From an uncultured Bacteroidales bacterium (lineage in GTDB: Bacteria > Bacteroidota > Bacteroidia > Bacteroidales > P3), in NCBI GenBank assembly GCA_937915785.1, contig CALGGY010000031.1:1-44432 (forward strand): a DNA stretch of 44,432 nt. The letters run 5' to 3'. Under the pieces are notes generated by a model. It did no database searches and had not been told where the DNA came from. It saw only the letters and a program-made list of their open reading frames with translations. Numbering within the stretch: position 1 is the first letter of the stretch; every line of letters begins with the position of its first letter. Shown here piece after piece: positions 1 through 6,620 of this stretch. The translations under genes were made by a program, and so were the position numbers.

Positions 1-82
1 TAACAATCACTTGTCCATTTATCAACAAGCCAATTGCATGGTTACTTGCGGAATTCAGGAAAAATAAAATGATTATTTTTTG

Positions 83-90
83 TGTCTTTG
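83..90 (+). promoter_or_regulatory. orphan -7-like box TGTCTTTG
   Basis: The box differs from the Bacteroidota -7 consensus TAnnTTTG at one base. The stretch before it (about 58-82) is nearly the same as the stretch before the AraC-gene promoter at 3,206-3,251, including the string aaaaataaaatgatt. No plausible plus-strand gene follows: the next genes run on the minus strand and their 3' end is at 171. It looks like a duplicated promoter that has lost its gene. Whether it still works is unknown. Confidence 0.4.
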
Positions 91-170
91 CAGTACACGA
101 TACGCTGTTTTTGGAATTGCAAATTCCTATGCTGTCCCATTACGGATAACATATCCGCCATTACGAGGTT

Positions 171-557
171 TCACTCAACTTTGCCTTTAATCCAAAGAAT
201 GCATGGACTTTGGCTTGTGTCGTTGCTCTTTACCGACACCACCTTTCGGAAACTGCCTTTGTGCGAAGTGTTGTAACGCACTTTCACCGTGCCGTATTTG
301 CCCGGCATCACCGGTTTTCTGCTCCACTGCGGCACCGTGCAGCCACAGGTTGTGCCCACGCTGGCCACCACAAGTGGCGCGTTGCCGGTGTTTTGGAACA
401 CGAAGCTACATTCGGCCGAATCGTTTTGCTTTAATGTGCCGAAATTATATTCTGTTTTAATGAACTTGATTCTGGCACCGCTTTTTTCCCCTTGCGCCAA
501 AGCTGTTCCAGCCAACAATAGGCATGTCAACAGACTTGTTGTCAGTGTATTTTTCAT
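171..557 (-). CDS. DUF1573 domain protein, exported
   Basis: A 128-residue protein with an N-terminal signal peptide (hydrophobic stretch ending near ALAQ, residues 19-22). It is followed by one DUF1573 domain, an Ig-like beta-sandwich common in Bacteroidota envelope proteins. The family hallmarks are visible: an EYNFGTLKQ-type first strand, an FxNTGNAPL turn, the TTCGCTVP motif and a late PGKYGTVKVRYN segment. Its ATG overlaps the stop of the upstream thioredoxin-like gene (ATGA at 554-557), so the two are probably translationally coupled. No enzymatic function is known for DUF1573. A periplasmic role beside a thioredoxin-fold partner is inference. A second DUF1573 gene lies at 18,542. Confidence 0.85.
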   Translation of the reverse strand: MKNTLTTSLLTCLLLAGTALAQGEKSGARIKFIKTEYNFGTLKQNDSAECSFVFQNTGNAPLVVASVGTTCGCTVPQWSRKPVMPGKYGTVKVRYNTSHKGSFRKVVSVKSNDTSQSPCILWIKGKVE

Positions 558-1831
558 TTTGTCCGATGTTTTTGTTCGTACTCCTTTTTGGCTTTGAGCA
601 ATTCGCTATAATCACCGAGGGCACTGGAGCTGTAGACCACATCATTCGATGGCGAGATCAAAACATAATAGGGGTAACTGTTTATCCTTACGTGGTTGGC
701 AATACCGAGTGCAGAATAAGCGATGTCAGAAAAATCGTATTTTTTTGTGTACTCTTTAAATTTTTCAGTAACAGCACCGCCTGAATACAGAGCAAACAAG
801 CGTATTCCCCTTTTTTCAAGGGAACGGAATCCCGTGTTTTCTTTTTCTGCCGAAAATTGTGTATAAGTCTTAAGACACGGACGGCAGGCATATATCCAGA
901 AATAGAGCAGTTTCCACCCTGTAGTATTCCTTAATGTTGTCGTATCGTTATCGATATTTATCAGAGGTATTTCCAGTGCTTCTTCGTCAAAGTCCCCCTT
1001 TGAAAGGTCGTGACCGAACGATGGCGGCATCTCCTTGTTGAAATTATGTACAGAAAAACCTTGTCTCAACGCTTCGTCGGCATTGAAAAGATTGTCTTCG
1101 TATTCTTCAAAATGCGATTCGGAAAACGAAAAATCGCTGTATTCGCAAGTTTCAATGTTGTAGTATGAGCAATTTTCATCTCTACTCACATCCCAAAACT
1201 TGCTGACGACCATTTTTTCTACCATAAAAGATTGCGGGTTCACATAATAGTCGATGGTGTCGAATATCGGCAACAATTTTCCATCTCTGTCAAAGCAACT
1301 CCATTTTTGCATGGCTCTGCACAGCACCTTGTAGAATTTGCCCTCACAAAGTGTGTCTTTTATTGAAATGAAATTCATGTTGAACGCGGAGCTGTCCTTT
1401 GTGTCGTAATAAAAAGGAATATAAGTGTGTGTTGAAAAATAAGCTGCATTTTCTTTGTCAAAGGCGATGTCGAACCCTGATTTGTCAGTGCCAAAACTAC
1501 CATAGCTGAACGCTTTGTTGTCGAAATCCACTGTATACAGATTGCCGTTTGTCTTTGCCAGCCAATAGTTGTCAAAATATGTGAATCTGCCTTCGGGTGT
1601 TATTTGCACTATATATTCCGGGTTGTGTATAGTGTCGGTCGAATTTGTCCTTTGCGAGACCACCGCGCACTTGAAGCTGAAAAAATCTTTCCCCATCAGT
1701 TTTGTGGCAATGTTTTTGGTCCAATAGCTGTTGGCCTCATTTGCATTTTGTGCCAGACAATGTCCAACAAAAGTCATTCCAATGGCGAATAATAAATTTT
1801 TAACTATTTTCATTGTTGTCAATTTTTTCAT
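554..1831 (-). CDS. exported thioredoxin-fold protein (TlpA/AhpC-TSA-like C-terminus)
   Basis: About 425 residues from the ATG at 1831. An open frame runs further upstream to 1957, but it overlaps the preceding gene and has no signal-like start. From 1831 (or the inner ATG at 1813) the protein begins with a short basic stretch and a hydrophobic signal ending near CLAQ. The first roughly 290 residues match no domain I recognise. The last 125 form a thioredoxin-like fold: a YFWIYACRPC strand with CxxC at about C316/C319, and a cis-proline in SYPYYVLI near residue 387. It is probably a periplasmic thiol-disulfide protein. It lies between a Cys-rich lipoprotein gene and a DUF1573 gene, which suggests the lipoprotein could be its redox client (inference). 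Confidence 0.75.
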   Translation of the reverse strand: MKKLTTMKIVKNLLFAIGMTFVGHCLAQNANEANSYWTKNIATKLMGKDFFSFKCAVVSQRTNSTDTIHNPEYIVQITPEGRFTYFDNYWLAKTNGNLYTVDFDNKAFSYGSFGTDKSGFDIAFDKENAAYFSTHTYIPFYYDTKDSSAFNMNFISIKDTLCEGKFYKVLCRAMQKWSCFDRDGKLLPIFDTIDYYVNPQSFMVEKMVVSKFWDVSRDENCSYYNIETCEYSDFSFSESHFEEYEDNLFNADEALRQGFSVHNFNKEMPPSFGHDLSKGDFDEEALEIPLINIDNDTTTLRNTTGWKLLYFWIYACRPCLKTYTQFSAEKENTGFRSLEKRGIRLFALYSGGAVTEKFKEYTKKYDFSDIAYSALGIANHVRINSYPYYVLISPSNDVVYSSSALGDYSELLKAKKEYEQKHRTK

Positions 1832-1842
1832 GTTTTTTAATA

Positions 1843-1866
1843 GGGATAGCCCGTTAGGGCTATCCC
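1843..1866 (-). other. perfect 10-bp hairpin just upstream of the thioredoxin-like gene
   Basis: GGGATAGCCC (1843-1852) and GGGCTATCCC (1857-1866) form a perfect stem with a four-base loop. It sits between the lipoprotein stop (1882) and the next ATG (1831). No T-run follows on the minus strand, so it is not a classic terminator. It may be an mRNA processing or stability element, or it may modulate translation of the gene starting 12 bases later. Confidence 0.55.
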
Positions 1867-1881
1867 TGTAGTGGCCACTGC

Positions 1882-2511
1882 TTATAGCATACTCCACAAT
1901 ACTGCCGTTTTGTACAGATTTTGGTAAACACTGATTTTGCAAAAGTCGCTTTGCCAATGGGGGTCAGGACAATAGCAAGCATCAATTTGACCGGAGTATG
2001 CGCTTCGCGTATAGTAGCATCCTTTCGGATTGTGGCAAACGCCTGTGCAAACCGAATGAATCTCGTCCAAGCCAACAACCAAGTTGAAAATATCCGTATT
2101 GTATGCAGATGCTACCATTCGGGGCTCGATATAAACGGTAAAACCTTGCTCGTCGGTAACATCATAGAAAGAGACTTTCATTACAGGACTGTATAAACTG
2201 GCAGCAGGGTCTATTGTATCTGTCCATATTTGTACATCTTCAGCTATATATGTGTTTGTTGTCCAGCTGCACGAGTCATTCAAAATTTGCTCTAAACGGT
2301 CAAGGTAATCTTGTGCATCAAATGCAAGTGTTATGTCGGATGTCCCAGAGTATAAATAACCTACAGTTACTTCGTTCAAATCAGCTTCGTTTATTTTGTT
2401 TTGAGCAAAAGGATGTGCATTTTTCTTTTCCTCTTTCGAGCAGGCGGCAAAGATGCTCACTCCTGCTATTATTGCAACGGCTATGGTTGCCATTATTGTA
2501 CGGGTTTTCAT
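1882..2511 (-). CDS. Cys-rich lipoprotein, function unknown
   Basis: About 209 residues from the ATG at 2511. The frame is open to 2565, but only the 2511 start puts a basic N-terminus directly before the hydrophobic core and the lipobox FAAC. The mature part has two zones. About 130 residues have no recognisable domain. The C-terminal 55 residues hold a cluster of cysteines (CTGVC, GCYY, ACYC, DFC). I do not recognise the family. It heads the minus-strand cluster with the thioredoxin-like and DUF1573 genes. A Cys-rich envelope lipoprotein co-transcribed with a CxxC thioredoxin-fold protein suggests disulfide formation or reduction on the lipoprotein. No -7 box was found upstream. Confidence 0.7.
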   Translation of the reverse strand: MKTRTIMATIAVAIIAGVSIFAACSKEEKKNAHPFAQNKINEADLNEVTVGYLYSGTSDITLAFDAQDYLDRLEQILNDSCSWTTNTYIAEDVQIWTDTIDPAASLYSPVMKVSFYDVTDEQGFTVYIEPRMVASAYNTDIFNLVVGLDEIHSVCTGVCHNPKGCYYTRSAYSGQIDACYCPDPHWQSDFCKISVYQNLYKTAVLWSML

Positions 2512-3222
2512 TGCGCTGTGTTTTAGTATATTATACATATTGTTATTTGTTTTTTTTCTCTGCATCTGTCCTAAATAAATGCAATATTCTTCAGGCTCTC
2601 TCGTTGTTATTCGTATTATTTTGTAGGTTGTGGCCTTTGCCCAAAAACGGTTCCAGAGCCTGTCGAAGGGTCGTTTTTTTGCCGGGCAAAGGCCTGCTCA
2701 GCCTAAAGGCGGGTAAGGTTGGGCCTGCACTTTGGGGTGCAAACTGGATTTGCCGCCACTGTCAGGCGAATAGCTGAGTTGGAGGGCCGGGTTGTGGCCT
2801 ATACCTCTAAAACACAGCCAAATTGCTATGCGAAACGGTATAAATGGCAGGCCACGGGCAAGGAAAGTTTTCGCTTCCGGCAAATTCTCAACAAATATGC
2901 CAACCAGTATCTCAGCCAACCCAATTTTTTTTTGTACCTGTCACCGGTTTATTTTTTTATGAGTTGTGTATCTTTCTTATTTACAGTGCTTTATGCAATT
3001 GTTTCCAATCGCTGTTTTCTTGCGGCAAATTTACAAAATAAAAATCATATTTTTATTTGCATATACTACTATTTTACTTGCATATACAATGGCGCTTCCA
3101 GTGTGTTTGAAAACCTTTGTGCAAAACTATTGCCAATTTTCCGTATAAGTTATTGTCAACAAATAATATACTTAGCAGGGTGGTTTTGTGGAGAATTTGC
3201 AAATCATTTAAAAATAAAATGA
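2512..3222. other. intergenic stretch with a G+C-richer block, no convincing gene
   Basis: About 700 bases between the minus-strand lipoprotein gene and the AraC-gene promoter. The flanks are A+T-rich. The block at about 2,636-2,925 is clearly G+C-richer and contains GC-rich dyads. Open frames cross it on both strands (for example 2,719-3,222 plus and 2,698-2,919 minus), but none has a plausible start, domain or codon pattern. It could be a dispersed intergenic repeat or the remains of a gene. Confidence 0.4.
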
Positions 3223-3251
3223 TTGTTTTTTGCATTTTTTTTGTATCTTTG
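3223..3251 (+). promoter_or_regulatory. Bacteroidota-type promoter of the AraC gene
   Basis: A TTG at 3223-3225 is followed 18 bases later by TATCTTTG at 3244-3251, a full match to the TAnnTTTG -7 element. The predicted start site falls about 20 bases before the ATG at 3271. Confidence 0.75.
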
Positions 3252-3270
3252 CAGTCCAAAACAATCCGAA

Positions 3271-4179
3271 ATGAAAAAAAAGACAAACGAGATTAAGGCT
3301 ACGGTTTCAGACCTTGAACTTATGAAGTCCAATTTGCGCATGGCCAATTCCATCCGCGAAAACATCATTGCGGATGATTACATTGTGCTAATGGACAACA
3401 CCCCGTTTCTGAAAGAATATATGTTCGGGACCGCATTCTCGTCCGAAACCGACCACCACATTCTGCTGATACACAGCGGTTGGGTGAAACACTCCGTGGG
3501 TTACATCGAACAAACGGTCAAATCCAAGTGCGTGTTGTTTATACCTGCTGGGATGGTAATTTCTATCGAGGAGTACTCCAAAGACTTCCGTGCAAGCGTC
3601 ATCACTTTTAAAATCAATGATTTGGAGTTGGCGGAACGCTTTTTGGCCAACGATGTTGTGCAGCTGAGTGTCGGCTATTCTGAATATAATCTGCTGCTCG
3701 GCTATTTCTCTCTGCTCAACAATCTGGCTTCCGCGCCTTCAAAGATTGAGCGTGATTTTGATTTTTTGGTACTTTCGCTTGTGATGCACATCAAAAACCT
3801 CGAAAACATGGTGGTCGGCTCCAAACAGGTGTTGTACGCAAACCGCAGGGAGGAGATTGCCACCGATTTTCTGAAAATTTTGAACAACACCAGTCCGCAT
3901 CCGCGAAAAATAGGCGACTACGCCAAGCGTCTGGGAATATCCGAAAACTACCTCAGCGCTGTGGTTAAGGAGATGACGGGGCGTACGGTCATGGAATTGG
4001 TGGACAACAAGAGCCTTGCGCTGATAAAAAGGAGCCTTGGGAGAAAAAGCAGGCCACGGCTCAAGGATTTGGCTAAGGGCCTTGGTTTCTCGTCGGTGCC
4101 ACAGCTGATACGCTTTTTCAAACACCACACTGGCCAAACACCGGGAGAGTTCCGGAAACAGTTAAGAGTTAAAAATTAA
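3271..4179 (+). CDS. AraC-family transcriptional regulator
   Basis: About 302 residues from the ATG at 3271. The frame is open to 3223, but that part overlaps the promoter. The N-terminal 190 residues look like a cupin-type sensing domain (strands such as HHILLIHSGW and CVLFIPAGMVISI). The last 100 residues carry the two helix-turn-helix units of the AraC family: GDYAKRLGISENYLSAVVKEM, and LKDLAKGLGF leading to IRFFKHHTGQTPGEFRK. The ligand and targets are unknown. The divergent, distant lipoprotein-thioredoxin cluster is one possible target (inference). The last codons and the stop lie inside a short gttaagagtt repeat, so the original C-terminus may have been slightly altered. Confidence 0.88.
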   Translation: MKKKTNEIKATVSDLELMKSNLRMANSIRENIIADDYIVLMDNTPFLKEYMFGTAFSSETDHHILLIHSGWVKHSVGYIEQTVKSKCVLFIPAGMVISIEEYSKDFRASVITFKINDLELAERFLANDVVQLSVGYSEYNLLLGYFSLLNNLASAPSKIERDFDFLVLSLVMHIKNLENMVVGSKQVLYANRREEIATDFLKILNNTSPHPRKIGDYAKRLGISENYLSAVVKEMTGRTVMELVDNKSLALIKRSLGRKSRPRLKDLAKGLGFSSVPQLIRFFKHHTGQTPGEFRKQLRVKN

Positions 4180-4191
4180 GAGTTAAGAGTT
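4161..4191 (+). repeat. short repeat gttaagagtt
   Basis: The decamer gttaagagtt occurs at 4161-4170, and again in a run of ttaagagtt units at 4175-4191. The stop codon of the AraC-family gene (4177-4179) falls inside it. Similar simple repeats are seen in intergenic DNA of Bacteroidota (general knowledge). Confidence 0.6.
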
Positions 4192-4237
4192 GGGAATGTT
4201 GTGTTTCGTTTTCATTTTTCAATTCTCAATTTTCCAT

Positions 4238-5437
4238 TTATTTAAAAATCTCCACAGCCCTGTCGAAAATGCCTGTCATATAGGCTATTGCCATGCCATA
4301 GTTGGACACTGGCACGCCAGCTTCGATGGCGGGACGCAGACGGCTTTCGAGCTGCTGGCCTGTAACCACGCAACCGCCGCATTGTATCACCATTTTGTAG
4401 TTTTCGATAGGGCAGGGTAACTGGTCGAAACCGCTTATGAAGTCGAACAGCGGCTCGCTGCCCGAGAATTTGCGTATCAGGTTGGGGAGTTTCACACGTC
4501 CGATGTCCTCGCAGGTGGCGCGGTGGGTGCACGACTCAAGCATGGCTACGCGGTCGCCGCTGGCAATGGTGGCGAGGGTAGGGGTGCCTTTCAGGTATTC
4601 GTCGAAGGGCCCTTTCTGCCGCGCCAGCACAATGCTGAAACTGGTAAGCGGTATCTCATTTGGCACCACCTGCGACACGTAGCGGAACGCCTGACTGTCG
4701 GTAACAACCAAGTCGGCACTGCCCAAGCGGCGCAAAGTGCTTTCCAGCTGCGTTTCTTTGCACACCACGGCAGTGGAGTTGTTGTCCAACACATCGCGAA
4801 TGGCTTGCACTTGGGGCAGTATCAGGCGGCCTTCGGGGGCGGCGGAGTCGATGGGCGTTACAAGCATCACCACGCTGTCGGGCTGTAACACATCGCCAAG
4901 CAGCGATTTTTTGGCGTATGCCGTTTGCGGCAGGCTTTGGCGTATGGCCTGCAAAAGCTCGTCGCGGTGCTTGGCGTCGGCGGTGCTGATGCGGTACACC
5001 GTTTGGTGGTACTTCTTTTCCAGAAGGGTTATCAGTTCGTTGTCGGGAGTATGCACGTCCGTCTTGGAATAAATCAGCAAAAAGTTGATTCTTTTGTCCA
5101 TGCATTCCTTCACGAGTGTTTCTTCGAAAATGGAGAAACTGTTTTCGGAAAAGACGATGAGCGCCAAGTTCACCTGATACAATGCCTGCATGGTTTTTTC
5201 CACGCGCATGGTGCCCAGCGGACCTTGGTCGTCGATGCCGGCGGTGTCCACCCAAACCACGGGTCCCACCCCGCTGATTTCCATGGTTTTACGTACAGGG
5301 TCGGTGGTGGTGCCGGCAGTGTCGGAAACAATGGCTATCTGTTGTCCGGTGAGGTAGTTGATAAGGGTGCTTTTGCCTTGGTTGCGGCGGCCGAAAATGC
5401 CTATGCGGGGTTTCAGTTCGTTTCCGGTTGTTCCCAT
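4238..5437 (-). CDS. hydF: [FeFe]-hydrogenase H-cluster maturation GTPase HydF
   Basis: 399 residues, the usual family length. HydF is the GTPase scaffold on which the 2Fe subcluster is assembled before transfer to the [FeFe]-hydrogenase. The N-terminal GTPase domain shows a P-loop GRRNQGKS (16-23), DTAG (64-67) and SKTD (124-127, in place of the usual NKxD). The C-terminal cluster-binding domain has CTH at 303-305 and QCGGC at 352-356. The three ligand cysteines (C303, C353, C356) have the correct spacing, but the histidine usually just before CxxC is a glutamine (Q352). HydE, HydG and the hydrogenase are not in this window. It follows mazG by 4 bases, so the two share a transcript. It implies anaerobic hydrogen metabolism. 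Confidence 0.95.
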   Translation of the reverse strand: MGTTGNELKPRIGIFGRRNQGKSTLINYLTGQQIAIVSDTAGTTTDPVRKTMEISGVGPVVWVDTAGIDDQGPLGTMRVEKTMQALYQVNLALIVFSENSFSIFEETLVKECMDKRINFLLIYSKTDVHTPDNELITLLEKKYHQTVYRISTADAKHRDELLQAIRQSLPQTAYAKKSLLGDVLQPDSVVMLVTPIDSAAPEGRLILPQVQAIRDVLDNNSTAVVCKETQLESTLRRLGSADLVVTDSQAFRYVSQVVPNEIPLTSFSIVLARQKGPFDEYLKGTPTLATIASGDRVAMLESCTHRATCEDIGRVKLPNLIRKFSGSEPLFDFISGFDQLPCPIENYKMVIQCGGCVVTGQQLESRLRPAIEAGVPVSNYGMAIAYMTGIFDRAVEIFK

Positions 5438-5441
5438 AATG

Positions 5442-6212
5442 TCATTGTTTTTGTGTGTTCTGTTTTGCTTTTTTCCAAAGTTCCACCATTTGGTCGGTGG
5501 TCATCTCCGAAAGGGGGATGCCCTGTTCGGCGGCCTGCCGTTCCACCTCTTTGAAACGGCTCTCGAATTTTTTGTTGGCTTTTTCCAGTGCTGTGTCGGG
5601 ATTTATGCCCATTGTTTGCGCCCAAGCGGCGAGTGCAAAAAAGAGGTCGCCCACTTCTTCTTCGGTATTTTGTTGATGCTCAGGCTTTTGTAGTTCGGCC
5701 TGCACTTCGCGGCACTCTTCGGCAACTTTTTCGAAAGCCAGTTGCGGATTTTCCCAACGGAAGCCTATACCCGCCGTTTTTTCCACCATGCGGTAGGCCT
5801 TAATCAGCGATGGCAGGGCCGATGGCACTCCGCCAAGCACCGACTTGCGGCCTTCTTTCATCTTTATATTCTCCCATTGCGGAGGATTGGCGTTGTCGGC
5901 GTTCTGGCCGTAGATATGTGGATGGCGGAACACCAGCTTGTCGCACACGCCGTTTATCACTTCGGCAAGGTCGAACATGCCCTGCTCGCGGGCTATGCTG
6001 GAATAGAAAACGATGTGCATGATGATGTCGCCGAGTTCTTTTTTCATCTCGGCGGGACGTTGGTCCACTATGGTGTCGGAGAGTTCGAACACCTCTTCGA
6101 TGGTTAGGTGCCGCAAGGTGTCGAAAGTCTGCACCTTGTCCCACGGGCATTTGTGGCGCAGTTCTTCGATGATGTCGATAAGACGTTGCAGGGCTTCGAG
6201 TTCTGGAGTCAT
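5442..6212 (-). CDS. mazG: nucleoside triphosphate pyrophosphohydrolase MazG
   Basis: 256 residues, the length of a two-domain MazG. It hydrolyses NTPs and dNTPs to the monophosphate and pyrophosphate and is thought to clean the pool of aberrant nucleotides. The first domain carries CPWDKVQT and the metal-binding pattern EEVFE (39-43) with ELGD (59-62). The second repeats it as EECREVQAE with EEEVGDLFF. The intervening segment KAYRMVEKTAGIGFRW is typical of the family. It precedes hydF by 4 bases in one operon. The pairing has no obvious functional logic. Two hairpins lie in its 5' flank. Confidence 0.95.
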   Translation of the reverse strand: MTPELEALQRLIDIIEELRHKCPWDKVQTFDTLRHLTIEEVFELSDTIVDQRPAEMKKELGDIIMHIVFYSSIAREQGMFDLAEVINGVCDKLVFRHPHIYGQNADNANPPQWENIKMKEGRKSVLGGVPSALPSLIKAYRMVEKTAGIGFRWENPQLAFEKVAEECREVQAELQKPEHQQNTEEEVGDLFFALAAWAQTMGINPDTALEKANKKFESRFKEVERQAAEQGIPLSEMTTDQMVELWKKAKQNTQKQ

Positions 6213-6222
6213 TGTTTTCTTT

Positions 6223-6290
6223 TATTATCCCCACACTGCGCTTCGCTTGTGCGGGGTTATTGGGATGTAGTGCCTTCGGCACATTTTTTG
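6223..6290 (+). other. two adjacent hairpins upstream of mazG
   Basis: An imperfect stem with CCCC/GGGG ends spans roughly 6229-6256. A tight hairpin, GTGCC (6270-6274), TTC, GGCAC (6278-6282), follows and is followed on the plus strand by ATTTTTTG. On sequence alone the second is a plus-strand terminator, yet no plus-strand gene precedes it. It could be a dispersed palindromic intergenic element, or a leader structure for mazG. Confidence 0.45.
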
Positions 6291-6300
6291 TTTTTATGAA

Positions 6301-6345
6301 AAAGAGGAGGCACCCGCAAAAGCTTCTGCCTCCCCTTTTTTTGTT
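6301..6345 (-). terminator. intrinsic terminator after atpC (bidirectional shape)
   Basis: GGAGGCA (6306-6312) pairs perfectly with TGCCTCC (6327-6333). On the minus strand the stem is followed by TCTTTTTC, and on the plus strand by CCTTTTTTTG. It lies just beyond the atpC stop, so it most likely ends atpD-atpC. Confidence 0.75.
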
Positions 6346-6361
6346 TTGTACAGCCGTGGTG

Positions 6362-6598
6362 CTATTGTACGAGCAGCAGCACGGAGTTTTTCTCGGATTT
6401 CACCACGCCGGCCAGTATGTCGAAAAGCAGTGTCTGGTCGTTGTTGTCCACGATGCGGATTTTGCCTTTTTGCAGGGCCGAGATTATGGGTGCGTGGTTG
6501 TTCAGTATCTCGAACAGTCCGTCGATGCCCGGCAACTGCACAAGTTTTGCTTCGCCTTCGTAGAGGGTGGAGTCCGGTTTTATTATCTTAACGTTCAT
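6362..6598 (-). CDS. atpC: F1Fo ATP synthase epsilon subunit (short form)
   Basis: 78 residues, covering only the N-terminal beta-sandwich of epsilon (LVQLPGIDGLFEILNNHAPIISAL is the family core). The C-terminal helical hairpin, inhibitory in many bacteria, is absent; this short form is common in Bacteroidota. It sits on the central stalk with gamma. It follows atpD by 22 bases and precedes a terminator, so atpD-atpC form their own transcript here. The remaining atp genes are not in the window. Confidence 0.93.
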   Translation of the reverse strand: MNVKIIKPDSTLYEGEAKLVQLPGIDGLFEILNNHAPIISALQKGKIRIVDNNDQTLLFDILAGVVKSEKNSVLLLVQ

Positions 6599-6620
6599 TT
6601 GCGTGCCACTTTAATGGTTA

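Noticed and set aside
2719..3222. 167-codon plus-strand open frame
   Set aside because: It crosses from the G+C-rich block into A+T-rich DNA with an abrupt change of composition. It has no domain and overlaps the AraC promoter region.
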